Of a DNA stretch of 45,942 nucleotides, positions 16,909 to 25,611 are shown one piece after another; the first letter of the stretch is position 1; each line of letters begins with the position of its first letter. The notes below the pieces were generated by a model. That model searched no databases and was not told the origin of the DNA. It saw only the letters and a list, made by a program, of their open reading frames with translations. A program made the translations under genes and the position numbers. Source of the DNA: Acidimicrobiales bacterium (GTDB lineage Bacteria > Actinomycetota > Acidimicrobiia > Acidimicrobiales > RAAP-2); the NCBI GenBank assembly GCA_015478655.1, contig JADMIJ010000028.1, positions 1 to 45,942 on the forward strand. Direction: 5' to 3'.

Positions 16909-17796
16909 ATGGTCAAACTCCTCGACGGCGGCCTGTTCTTCGAGGGCCCCCGGTGGCACGACGACGCCTGGTACGTCTCCGACCTCTACGCCCACCACGT
17001 CCTCCGGGTGAGCGTCGACGGCGACACCGAGGTCGTGGCGTCGGTGCCGAACCAACCTTCGGGCCTGGGCTGGCTACCGGACGGCTCGATGCTCATCGTG
17101 TCGATGATCGACCGCAAGCTGCTGCGACGGGGGCTCGACGGCACGGTCGCCGAGTACGCCGACCTGTCCGGGCTCTCGGAGCACTTCATCAACGACATGG
17201 TCGTGGACGGACGAGGACGGGCGTTCGTCGGCACGTTCGGCTTCGACCTCTTCGCCGGCGCGACGCCGAAACCCGGGGACGTGCTAAGGGTCGACCCGGA
17301 CGGCAGCACCCACGTCGCGGCGTCGGACCTGCGCTTTCCGAACGGCATGGTGGTCACGCCGGACGATGGAACGCTCGTCGTGGCCGAGTGTTTCGGCGGC
17401 CGGTTCACCGCCTTCAGCATCTCCGACGACGGCACCCTCGTCGACCGCGCACTGTGGGGACAGGTCGGGATCGAGCCTTCCTACGACTCGATCGAGACCA
17501 TCGTCCAGACCGACTTCGCCCCCGATGGATGCGTGCTCGACGCCGAGGGCCACATCTGGGTCGCGGACGCCCTCCACGGGCGCGCCTGCCGGGTCGCGCC
17601 CGGGGGAGCGATCGTGGACGAGGTGCCCGCCCCCGACGGCCTCGGCCTGTACGCGTGCACCCTGGGCGGCCCGGACGGGCGATCCCTGCTGATGTGCACC
17701 GCCCCGAGCTTCGCCGACCACGAGCGCAAGGCGGCCAAGGAGGGCGAGCTGCACGTGTACACGGTCGACGTCCCCCGCGCCGATGGCCGTCCCTAG
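16909..17796 (+). CDS. SMP-30/gluconolactonase-like hydrolase
   Basis: 295 residues from ATG 16909; AAAGGTGAG just upstream supports this start over GTG 16900. Six-bladed propeller pattern with the SMP-30 metal ligands: Glu12 in FFEGPRW, Asn in HFINDMVVD, Asn in RFPNGMVVT and Asp in WVADALHGRACRV. The family opens lactones using a divalent metal. In this operon a Baeyer-Villiger-type step (LLM here or the FMO at 28,328) could supply the lactone. No signal peptide, so cytoplasmic. Confidence 0.9.
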   Translation: MVKLLDGGLFFEGPRWHDDAWYVSDLYAHHVLRVSVDGDTEVVASVPNQPSGLGWLPDGSMLIVSMIDRKLLRRGLDGTVAEYADLSGLSEHFINDMVVDGRGRAFVGTFGFDLFAGATPKPGDVLRVDPDGSTHVAASDLRFPNGMVVTPDDGTLVVAECFGGRFTAFSISDDGTLVDRALWGQVGIEPSYDSIETIVQTDFAPDGCVLDAEGHIWVADALHGRACRVAPGGAIVDEVPAPDGLGLYACTLGGPDGRSLLMCTAPSFADHERKAAKEGELHVYTVDVPRADGRP

Positions 17797-17873
17797 CCGG
17801 ACCCGGACCTGACCGGGACGGCGTCATCAGGGCGCCGTTCCGACCGACACCACCAGGACGAAGGAGTACGACC

Positions 17874-18374
17874 GTGATCAGCTTGGCGGCGGTGTCCACC
17901 GACCACACCGATCTGCGCAAGGCTTACGGCTGCTTCCCCAGCGGGGTCACCGCGGTCTGCGCGCTGTCCGACGGGGCACCGGTCGGGATGGCGGCCAGCT
18001 CGTTCACCGCGGTCTCGATCAGCCCTCCGCTGGTGTCGGTCTGCGTGCAACTCGCCTCGACCACCTGGCCCCGCCTCCGCGGACTGCCCCGGCTGGGGGT
18101 CAGCGTGCTCGCCGAGGACCAGGACGCCGCCTGCCGGGCCCTGGCGATGAAGGGGGGCGACCGTTTCGCCGACCTGGCTTGGGAGGCCAACGACGACGGA
18201 GCCCTCTTCGTCAACCGGGCCACCGCGTGGTTGGAGTGCTCGGTCTACAGCGAGCTGTCCGCCGGAGACCACCTCATCGCGCTGCTCGAGATCCACGGCT
18301 TCGGTTCGGACCCCGGGCGTTCCCCCCTGGTCTTCCACAGCAGCCGGTTCCGTCACCTCTCTGCGGCGGTCTGA
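17874..18374 (+). CDS. HpaC-type flavin reductase
   Basis: 166 residues from GTG 17874 with AAGGAG 8 bases upstream. Flavin-reductase-like split-barrel signature: FPSGVTAVCA, GMAASSFTAVSISPPLVSVCV, VSVLAEDQ and a C-terminal LVFHSSRFRHL. These enzymes reduce free FMN/FAD with NAD(P)H for a partner monooxygenase. The LLM protein at the head of the same operon (7,388) is the obvious client. It is 77 bases after the lactonase stop and 34 bases before the RibB-like gene, linking two flavin-associated genes. Confidence 0.92.
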   Translation: MISLAAVSTDHTDLRKAYGCFPSGVTAVCALSDGAPVGMAASSFTAVSISPPLVSVCVQLASTTWPRLRGLPRLGVSVLAEDQDAACRALAMKGGDRFADLAWEANDDGALFVNRATAWLECSVYSELSAGDHLIALLEIHGFGSDPGRSPLVFHSSRFRHLSAAV

Positions 18375-18408
18375 GCAAGACCGACGCGCGTCAACCCTGG
18401 AGGCCCCA

Positions 18409-19113
18409 GTGAGTGCAAGAACCCTTCGTCCCCTGACACGGCAAGACAGCGTTGGCCGCTGCGTTCGGGCCCTTGAGGAGTTCACCACCGGTCGCCCGAT
18501 CGTCGTCGTCGATGGCGCTCGCCCTTTGACCGACGGGTACCTGGTTTTCGCCGCCGAGTCGGCCACACCAGCCACGCTGGCCTTCAGCATCCGGCACACC
18601 TCCGGGTGCGTGTCCGCGGCGCTGCCCGCCCGAGAGTGCGACCGGCTGCGGCTGCCCCCGATGTACCCGACGCACGACGACCACGCCCGCAACTCCTACA
18701 CGGTCACGGTCGATGCAATCGCCGAGATCACGACCGGGATCTCAGCGCGAGAACGCGCGCACACCATCCGAACACTGGCCAGAGCCGAGACCGTCGCTAG
18801 CGACCTGGCCCGACCAGGTCACGTCATGGTCTACAGCGTCGCGGAGCGAGGTCAGTCTCGGCGGGACGGGTGTGCGGCGATCGGAGTGGACATGGCACGC
18901 GCGGCGGGGCTTCGACCGGCGGCCGCGTTCGCCGCCATCGTCAGCGAGGTCGATCCGTGTCGGATGGCGCGCGGCCCCGAACTGTCAGAATTCGCGCTGG
19001 CGCACCATCTGGCGATCGCGTGCGCCGAAGACCTTGCCCAGTATCTCGACGGCCTGGGTAGTGGCTACAAGCTCGCCCCGGAGCGTGACGAAGCGACGCT
19101 CAGGTGCTCATGA
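18409..19113 (+). CDS. RibB (DHBP synthase)-fold protein lacking catalytic residues
   Basis: 234 residues, GTG 18409 after a TGGAGG ribosome site. The whole chain aligns with 3,4-dihydroxy-2-butanone-4-phosphate synthase: GRPIVVVDG, TLAFSIRHTSG, SYTVTVDA..EITTGISARER, DLARPGHVM, AGLRPAAAFAAI and RMARGPELSEFA. Yet the acidic loop that in active enzymes reads DxEDRENEGD is DGARPLTDGY (35-44), the GGHTEA segment is DGCAAI (153-158), and the distal catalytic Glu is missing. The metal and ribulose-5-phosphate site is therefore gone, and the GTP cyclohydrolase II domain is absent. It may be a scavenged fold with a new role. Last gene of the operon, next to the flavin reductase, and convergent with the regulator. 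Confidence 0.82.
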   Translation: MSARTLRPLTRQDSVGRCVRALEEFTTGRPIVVVDGARPLTDGYLVFAAESATPATLAFSIRHTSGCVSAALPARECDRLRLPPMYPTHDDHARNSYTVTVDAIAEITTGISARERAHTIRTLARAETVASDLARPGHVMVYSVAERGQSRRDGCAAIGVDMARAAGLRPAAAFAAIVSEVDPCRMARGPELSEFALAHHLAIACAEDLAQYLDGLGSGYKLAPERDEATLRCS

Positions 19114-19120
19114 GCCGGGT

Positions 19121-19771
19121 TCACGAAATCCCTGATTCTCGGGCCAAGCGGGCCAGCTCAGCCCGAGAGCGCAACCCAACCTTCTGCTGAAGCCTGTAGC
19201 GGTAGGTCTCCACGGTCCGGATCGACAGCTGCAGCATTGTGGCCATCTCCGAGTTGGTATAGCCCAAGGCCAGCAGTCGCAGCACCTCCACCTCTCGCTC
19301 TGACAGCTTCGACACCGTGCCTGTCTCATGGGGCTTCTCATTGACACGGTCGACGGTGAGCATGGACGCTCCAAGGGCCGGATGCACGTAGCGTTCGCCG
19401 GCGGCGACGGCATGAACTGCCTGCAGGAGCTCGGTGTCCGCGGCAGCCTTCACGACATAGCCGTGTGCTCCCGCCGCGAACGCCTCGCGCAGATAGGCGA
19501 TGTCGTCGTGCATGGTCAGGATCAAGACCTTGGTGGTCGGGCTGACCTGATGAATTTTCGCGATGGTGTCGATCCCGCCGCTGTCGGGCAGCCCGAGATC
19601 CAGCAGGACCACATCGGGATGGCATTCGGCCGCGACGGCCACCACGGCCCCCGACGTGCCGACGTCGCCGATGACGGTGATCTCCGGGTCCGCGTTGAGC
19701 ACAAGAAGCAGGCCGCGGCGTACGACCTGATGGTCATCGCAGATGACCATCCGTATCGACCCGCCGCTCAT
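19121..19771 (-). CDS. NarL/FixJ-type response regulator, BpdT-like
   Basis: 216 residues: receiver domain 1-120 with the acidic pocket Asp12/Asp13, phosphoacceptor Asp58 (VVLLDLGLP) and Lys in VVKAAAD; then a LuxR-type HTH (LSEREVEVLRLLALGYTNSE, about 152-171, recognition helix IRTVETYRYRLQQK). Its start overlaps the sensor stop by four bases (ATGA, 19768-19771), so sensor and regulator are made together. Homologous regulators (BpdT, AkbT in Rhodococcus) activate aromatic-degradation promoters when phosphorylated. The likely targets are the catabolic promoters at about 7,090-7,387 and 25,433-25,552. Confidence 0.94.
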   Translation of the reverse strand: MSGGSIRMVICDDHQVVRRGLLLVLNADPEITVIGDVGTSGAVVAVAAECHPDVVLLDLGLPDSGGIDTIAKIHQVSPTTKVLILTMHDDIAYLREAFAAGAHGYVVKAAADTELLQAVHAVAAGERYVHPALGASMLTVDRVNEKPHETGTVSKLSEREVEVLRLLALGYTNSEMATMLQLSIRTVETYRYRLQQKVGLRSRAELARLARESGIS

Positions 19772-22700
19772 AGCGGCGCCTCGAACACGACCTCGGTCCC
19801 CCTACCAGGCACAGAGCACACGGCGAGGGTCCCACTGACCAGCGCTGCCCGCTCTCGCATCCCGAGTAATCCCAACCCGTCAGGCCCCTCGGCCTTGCTG
19901 TCGAAGCCGTGGCCGTCGTCCTCCACCACGATCCGTAAGCGCTGTCGGGCGCGCCCGAGGATCACGCTGCAGTGGTCGGCCTGGGAATGACGCACCACAT
20001 TGGTCACCGCCTCCTGCACGATCCGGTAGGCCGTGGTCTCGACGTCGTGGGGTAGCCGGTCACCGGGTTCGAGGTCCACGGTCTCCAGCTCGATAGTGAC
20101 ACCCCCCGTCGCGGTCCGGGTGAGTAGCCGTCGCAATGCCGCCTCCAGGCCGAGATCATCCAACACCGCGGGACGCATGTCGAAGGCCAGGCGCTGCACT
20201 GCTTCGAGGGCCTGCGCGACGTCCTGGCGGAGCTCGCCGACACGTCGGGAGACCTCGGTCGGGTCGACCACGGTCCGTTCCACTCCGGTGACGGCGCTGT
20301 CCACCGACATCGCGTGCAGCAGTACCGAGGTAAGAGCCTGGCCGATCTCGTCGTGCAGATCGCGGGCCACTCGGGCTCGCTCACCCTCTTGCGCGGCCAC
20401 GACCCGCCCACGGGAATCCCGCTCCAGCCACTGGCGCTCCAAGGAGGCGCCCGCCAGTCGAGCCACGAATTCGGCCAACTGCCGCTCCTCCTCACCGAAT
20501 AGAGCATCGACCTTGGTGTGCAGCACGAAGAAGTAACCGACGATCTCCTGCCGGGCGAACACCGGCGCGCACAGGGCCGACCGGGCGACCTGGGGCGCAG
20601 CCCCCTCGAAACCGTCCCCGTCTGTCACAAACGGCGCCGGCAGGACGACAGGGTGGCCGTGATCTCCCACGCGCTGGATCGCAGTCAAGTGGTCGGGCGA
20701 CAGACCCCGGACATCGGGCCGCCCCTGGGCGAGTAGCCCCACGATGTGGCACTGCTCCGCCCGCAGCAGGGAGTGGCTGATGTCACGGATGGCCCGCACG
20801 GTGTCTTCCGCTGAGTTGCACGAGGCCAGCAGCGCGCCGGCGTCGAGCAGCGCGGCGAATCGCTCGGCCAGCCCGAGGGTGGGCGGAACGAGCTGCCCCG
20901 CCGCCGGCCCCTGCTCTCGGGTCTGCTGGGCGCCGGGGACACCGTCGGCCAGCCCGAGCCGATCACGCTGCAGATTGGTCTCCCGCAGCTCGGCCTGCGC
21001 GTCACGACTCAGGGCCCGCTCCGCGCTCCGGTTGAGGCAGCGCCGGGCACGGCGTCCGTTCCCGGACAGCGCATGCACCATGCCGAGTTCTCGGAGCGCG
21101 TGCGGGAGATCGTTGGGGTAGACGGTTCCGTAGCGCAACGCCCGCCGAGCCGAACGGCGGGCCGCGCGCAGCAGCCGCCGCCGATCATGCGGCAACAGCT
21201 GTTGCTCCGCGAGTTCGCGCCGGCACGTCGCGAGCCACGCGAACACCGGAACGAGGTGGGTGCTGGTCGGCTGCGCGCGGCTCACCAGATCGGCGGCGGT
21301 TTGCAGCCGTTCGATCGCCTCCGCGAGCTGCCCCGCGTGTCGCAGGCGCAAGGCCTCTGCCTGCAGCGCCGCCGTCGTCACCTCGATGTCGTCGCCCCGC
21401 AGTGACAGCGCGGCCCGGGTCTCGACCACCGGCACTCGTCCGTCGGCGGTCTTGGCCAGGATTTCCAGTGCCGTGATCTCAGCATTGGCATCGCCCACCT
21501 CGAGGCCGATCCGGCCGAGCCTGCGGGCCGCCTCCTGGGCCTCGTAGAACCGTCCGAGCCGGTAGAGGCACGCGGCCCGGGTCCGGGTGGCGAAGCCCAG
21601 CTCCCAGCGGTCGCCGAACTGGCCCAGAGCGTGGATGGCGTGCTCGGCGGATTGCACCGCCTCCTCGTACCGCCCGGCCGCGTGCAGCACACAAGCCCGC
21701 ATGCTTGCGGCGTGACCTTCCCCGCGCAGGTTCCCGTTGCTCCGGTAGATCGACAACGCATGCTCGACGTAAGTCATCGCTCGGCGCGACAGGAACGGGA
21801 AGGTGAGTGCAATCGCGCCGCCCCAGACCGCGTAAGCGTGCGCAAGCTGCTCGGAGGCCGGCGGGCAGCGCTCTGCCAGGTTCACCTGCCGCAGCATCAG
21901 CCAGAAGGTCTCCAGCCGGCGGGAGTGAAACCACCGCGGATATTGCAGTCGGGTGTATAGGTGGGCCTTCAGCAAGTCGGCCCGGTGTTCCTCCGATGGA
22001 CGGCGACGCCGCTGGCGGCGCGGTCCGCCCCTGGCCATCCGGTGGGCCGCCTCGCGGACCACGCCGATCACGAGGTGCCGCCGACCTTGAAAGGTCACCT
22101 CCTCGCCCAGGGCGTGTAGGCCCGCCTCCATGTGCGCCGCGGCGCCGTCCAGGTCGTCGCGTCGGAAGGTGAGTTCGCCGAGCTGGCACTCGATCCAGGC
22201 CAGCTGGAGACTGTCCTCGGCGAGGGCCCGCGCCTGCTGGAAGCGTTGTTCGGCCTTGTCGTAGCGGCCGCGTCGCATGAACACCTTGCCGAGCTCCTCG
22301 GCCAGCGCGTACTGCGTCGCTGGTGGTGCGTTGCGCATGCCACGCTCGGCGATGAGGTACTGGCGTTCGGCGGCCTCGATGTCGTGTCGGATCCAGGCCG
22401 CGCGCGCCGAGTCGAGGGCGTAGGGAAACGCACGATCAGGTTCGCCGGCGGCGTCGAAATGGTAGGCCAGGTCGAACGCCTGCCCGGGTTCGGATTCTTC
22501 GATGACTTCGCCGGCGCGCCGATGGAGCTCGACGAGCTCTATGGGATCCAGCCCGGCCAGCAGACTGGCCCGCAGCCGGTCGTGGGCGAAGCTCACCCGT
22601 CCGTCCGTGCTGTCCCACACCAGGTGGCGCTCGATCGCCAGCTCGATCGCTCGTTCTACGCCAGCCCGGTCCTCTCCTACAAGACGGGCCGCCAGGAGAG

Positions 22701-24555
22701 GGTCGAAGTCACGGCCCAGCACAGCGCCGGCGTCGAGGAGTCGGCGAGTCCCCGGGGCCAGCAAGGAGAACCGACGCGCCAGCAATACGGCCGCTCCTCG
22801 GGAGGCCTGCCACCGGCCCGGGCCGGGATCGAACCGCCACCCCGCCGAGGTGGGGGACAAAACGGTGTCCTCCACCAGCCCACGCAACACCGCGGAGACC
22901 ATCAGTGGGTTGCCCCGCGACAGATCCACCACCACCTGGGTGACACCGACCGGGACCTTGCCGGCCATGGACTCCACGACCTGCGCGATCTGCTCGACGT
23001 CGAGAGGGGGCAACGAGATGGTGTCCACCCCCCGTATCTCCTTGAGTCGCAGGTGCGGGCCGGACTCCTCCGCCCGCATCGCCACGACCAACATCATGTG
23101 GCCAGGGCATGGACCCTCGCCGGCCACCGCTTCGAGCACCTGGAGGGTGACCTCGTCCGACCATTGACAATCGTCGAACACGACCAATGCGGGACGTGCT
23201 TCCGCGCCCAGCCCGGCCAGCAGTTCCACCAGCGCCCCGACCAGACGCACCTGAAGGAGGTGCTCAGGAAGGGAGGACTGCTGTGCACCGGCTTCGCCGA
23301 GCAGGTCTTCCAGCTCAGGCAACGCGTCGCACAGCGGACGAGCTGACTCATTCAGCGCCACCGCGACATGACGGCCGAACTCCGGATCCTCGCGGGCCTG
23401 GGCGAGCAGGTCCGCGACGATCCCGCCGAACATGTGCAGCGGGGGCCGCGCCGACCGGTCGATACCCCTGCCGCGGAACACGCGCGCCCCACCGGCCAGC
23501 GCGCGCTGGCAGAACTCGTCGAGGACCCGCGTCTTCCCGCCGCCCGACACAGCCTCGAGCACCACCGGTCGGACCGGACCCCGGCGCGCGTCCTGCAACC
23601 GGGTGGTGAGCACCGACAGCTCCTCGAGCCGCCCGGTCAGCGGGGGCTCGGTCAAACTCACCCTGCGATCGTGTGAGCCGAGGGCTACCTCCGGCTCGAC
23701 GATGCCACTTCCCAGAGCGCGGCGCAGGTCGTCGATATCGCCCAGCACGGCTTCGGCCGACTGGTAGCGATCATCTGGATCCTTGTGCAGCAGCCGCCGG
23801 ATGATCTCCTCGAGCACCTGCGGCACCGCCACGCCGAGCGAACGCAGGGGCGGGGCGACGGTGGACAGGTGGTGCCGCAACACATCGCGGACATCGGCTC
23901 CGCCGAACGGCGGACGACCCGCCAAGCATTCGAACAGCACGATGCCCGTCGAGTACAGGTCCGACCTGCCGTCCACCGGGCGATCTAGCACCCCGGCCAG
24001 CTCCGGCGCCATGTACCAGGGTGACGAGGCCCGGGATGGCCCCTCGTCGGGCGCCAGGAACGCGGCGGAGGCGAAGCCGAGGTCCACCAGGGCCGCCGTT
24101 CGCAGGGGGCTGTGTTCGGGGAGGATGATGTTGGAGGGACTGACCCCACGGTGGATCAACCCGTGGAGGTGCATCCGTCGCAGACGGAACAACACCTCCC
24201 TCGTCACGGTCAGGGCGTCCTCGACGGTGAGCGGGCCCCGATCGTGCAGCCGCTGCCCCAGCGAGACCCCGTCGACGTAGGGCATCACCAGGTAGAGCCG
24301 TTCGCCTTTCACCGACCCGTACACCGAGGCCATCTCGGGGTCGTGGGAGGCCTCGAGGAGGGCGACCTCCCGGTGCAGGCGAGCCTTGGCCTCCTCCGAC
24401 AACGAGGCGCACTCCACGTACTTGACCACTACCCGGAGACCGGTGCCGCGCTCAATGGCCGACAGCGTCCCCGTCCCCGAGCCCCGTTTGAGCGGCACGA
24501 CCGCGTCGTACAGTGCGGACAAGGCCGGAACGGTCAGCGGACTTTCCACGCGCAT
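19768..24555 (-). CDS. Giant hybrid sensor: pseudokinase-AAA-TPR-GAF-histidine kinase, BpdS-like
   Basis: 1,595 residues. Residues 20-285: Ser/Thr-kinase fold with Lys45 and APE (183-185), but the catalytic loop is HRGVSPSN (135-142), so the HRD Asp is Gly137; the DFG equivalent is DLG (158-160). Residues 305-600: AAA/STAND ATPase with Walker A SGGGKT (337-342) and Walker B VVFDDCQW (458-465). About 680-1180: TPR-like helical repeats. About 1225-1375: GAF domain. About 1385-1450: HisKA_3 with phospho-His1401 (ARDLHDEIGQ). About 1490-1595: HATPase (QEAVTNVVRH, DDGHGFD, GLGLLGMRER). No transmembrane segment, so it is a cytoplasmic sensor. The layout matches Rhodococcus BpdS/BphS/AkbS, which sense hydrocarbons or their products. 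The domain edges are estimates. Confidence 0.93.
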   Translation of the reverse strand: MRVESPLTVPALSALYDAVVPLKRGSGTGTLSAIERGTGLRVVVKYVECASLSEEAKARLHREVALLEASHDPEMASVYGSVKGERLYLVMPYVDGVSLGQRLHDRGPLTVEDALTVTREVLFRLRRMHLHGLIHRGVSPSNIILPEHSPLRTAALVDLGFASAAFLAPDEGPSRASSPWYMAPELAGVLDRPVDGRSDLYSTGIVLFECLAGRPPFGGADVRDVLRHHLSTVAPPLRSLGVAVPQVLEEIIRRLLHKDPDDRYQSAEAVLGDIDDLRRALGSGIVEPEVALGSHDRRVSLTEPPLTGRLEELSVLTTRLQDARRGPVRPVVLEAVSGGGKTRVLDEFCQRALAGGARVFRGRGIDRSARPPLHMFGGIVADLLAQAREDPEFGRHVAVALNESARPLCDALPELEDLLGEAGAQQSSLPEHLLQVRLVGALVELLAGLGAEARPALVVFDDCQWSDEVTLQVLEAVAGEGPCPGHMMLVVAMRAEESGPHLRLKEIRGVDTISLPPLDVEQIAQVVESMAGKVPVGVTQVVVDLSRGNPLMVSAVLRGLVEDTVLSPTSAGWRFDPGPGRWQASRGAAVLLARRFSLLAPGTRRLLDAGAVLGRDFDPLLAARLVGEDRAGVERAIELAIERHLVWDSTDGRVSFAHDRLRASLLAGLDPIELVELHRRAGEVIEESEPGQAFDLAYHFDAAGEPDRAFPYALDSARAAWIRHDIEAAERQYLIAERGMRNAPPATQYALAEELGKVFMRRGRYDKAEQRFQQARALAEDSLQLAWIECQLGELTFRRDDLDGAAAHMEAGLHALGEEVTFQGRRHLVIGVVREAAHRMARGGPRRQRRRRPSEEHRADLLKAHLYTRLQYPRWFHSRRLETFWLMLRQVNLAERCPPASEQLAHAYAVWGGAIALTFPFLSRRAMTYVEHALSIYRSNGNLRGEGHAASMRACVLHAAGRYEEAVQSAEHAIHALGQFGDRWELGFATRTRAACLYRLGRFYEAQEAARRLGRIGLEVGDANAEITALEILAKTADGRVPVVETRAALSLRGDDIEVTTAALQAEALRLRHAGQLAEAIERLQTAADLVSRAQPTSTHLVPVFAWLATCRRELAEQQLLPHDRRRLLRAARRSARRALRYGTVYPNDLPHALRELGMVHALSGNGRRARRCLNRSAERALSRDAQAELRETNLQRDRLGLADGVPGAQQTREQGPAAGQLVPPTLGLAERFAALLDAGALLASCNSAEDTVRAIRDISHSLLRAEQCHIVGLLAQGRPDVRGLSPDHLTAIQRVGDHGHPVVLPAPFVTDGDGFEGAAPQVARSALCAPVFARQEIVGYFFVLHTKVDALFGEEERQLAEFVARLAGASLERQWLERDSRGRVVAAQEGERARVARDLHDEIGQALTSVLLHAMSVDSAVTGVERTVVDPTEVSRRVGELRQDVAQALEAVQRLAFDMRPAVLDDLGLEAALRRLLTRTATGGVTIELETVDLEPGDRLPHDVETTAYRIVQEAVTNVVRHSQADHCSVILGRARQRLRIVVEDDGHGFDSKAEGPDGLGLLGMRERAALVSGTLAVCSVPGRGTEVVFEAPL

Positions 24556-24670
24556 CCCCAGAAATCACCATTGATTCAGACCCTGACGGTAGCCTGCCCG
24601 CGGGTCCGAGCGCCGCGACTCCGCAGGGCCGTCATCGGACGAGGGCACCGACCTCCCGCTGATCAATCCG

Positions 24671-25432
24671 TCAGTTGTCGTTCCCCTTCGCGTTCCACCC
24701 TCCATCCACGGGGAGAATCTCCCCGGTACAGAAGCCCGCGTCGTCGGACAGGAAGAACGCGGCGGCGGCGGCGACCTCCTCCGGCAACCCCAACCGGTGG
24801 ATGATGTGAGCGCTGGCGTACTTGCTGCGCATGTCGTCGGGGATGTCGGCCAGGATCGGGGTGTCGATCGTGCCGGGGCAGACGCAGTTACAGCGGATTC
24901 CCCGGGTACCCCACTCCATGGCTACCTGCCGGGTCAGCGCCACGACGCCACCCTTGGCCGCGGAATAGGCGGCGAGATTGGACAGACCCTTCAAAGCCGC
25001 CATGGACGCTACGTTCACGATGCTGCCACCTCCGCGCTCGACCATTCCGGGTATCACCGCCTGCATGCCCAGCCAGACCCCCTTGAGGTCGGTGTCCACG
25101 ACGGAGTTCCAGCCCTCGTCGGTCAGCTCCACCACGTTGTCGGGGCTGTGCATGTTGACGACACCAGCGACGTTGGCCAGCCGGTCGACCGCGCCGAAAT
25201 GCTCCCGCGTGCGGTCCACCAGCATCCGCCAGTCGCGCTGGTCGCGGACATCCATCACGACGTGCAAGGCCTGGCCGCCCGCTTCGATGATCTCCTTGAC
25301 CGTCGACTCGTCGTCCTGGCGATCGGCGACGACCACCTTTGAGCCCTCGGTCGCGCAGCGGATCGCCACCGCCCGTCCGATTCCCTGTGCCGCGCCGGTC
25401 ACAATTGTGGCTGTTTCTTGTAGGCGGTCCAT
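24671..25432 (-). CDS. Short-chain dehydrogenase/reductase
   Basis: 253 residues; ATG 25432 has an ideal GGAGG site 5 bases upstream. Nucleotide loop TGAAQGIG (12-19), Asp61 (MDVRD), NVAG 87-90 in place of NAG, catalytic Ser143, Tyr156 and Lys160, and CPGTIDTPI. The terminal PVDGGWNAKG is typical. Stand-alone minus-strand gene 115 bases upstream of the sensor start, so it could share a transcript with the sensor or have a separate promoter. It probably oxidises an alcohol intermediate. An inverted repeat lies just upstream at 25,491-25,552. Confidence 0.92.
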   Translation of the reverse strand: MDRLQETATIVTGAAQGIGRAVAIRCATEGSKVVVADRQDDESTVKEIIEAGGQALHVVMDVRDQRDWRMLVDRTREHFGAVDRLANVAGVVNMHSPDNVVELTDEGWNSVVDTDLKGVWLGMQAVIPGMVERGGGSIVNVASMAALKGLSNLAAYSAAKGGVVALTRQVAMEWGTRGIRCNCVCPGTIDTPILADIPDDMRSKYASAHIIHRLGLPEEVAAAAAFFLSDDAGFCTGEILPVDGGWNAKGNDN

Positions 25433-25490
25433 GACTACCTCCGAATTCGAGTTGTTCAGGCGGACAAGACCGCCACGCAGTTACCAATGG

Positions 25491-25552
25491 GAATGATCGC
25501 GCACACAGATCCATGCGCGCTCGATCGGCCGGTGGGGTACTATCGATCATTC
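25491..25552 (-). promoter_or_regulatory. Inverted repeat GAATGATCG/CGATCATTC upstream of SDR
   Basis: Perfect 9-bp arms, GAATGATCG at 25491-25499 and CGATCATTC at 25544-25552, are separated by 44 bases and begin 59 bases before the SDR start at 25,432. The spacing suits two regulator dimers or looping over the SDR promoter. The regulator is unknown; the BpdT-like protein at 19,121 or the TetR at 29,704 are candidates. Confidence 0.45.
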
Positions 25553-25596
25553 TGACCTGCGGAGAACATCACAGCAATCGGGTTAACTACGGGTCC

Positions 25597-25611
25597 ACAT
25601 GTTCTACATGT
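25597..25611. promoter_or_regulatory. Short dyad ACATGT-TCT-ACATGT
   Basis: Two copies of the self-complementary ACATGT separated by three bases form a 15-base dyad. It sits in the low-GC spacer with no gene directly downstream on either strand. Possible operator relic; no evidence beyond symmetry. Confidence 0.25.

Noticed and set aside
22132..23346. 404-codon plus-strand open frame opposite the giant sensor
   Set aside because: It mirrors the sensor gene, shows no known domain and no ribosome site; long antisense frames are expected at this GC content.
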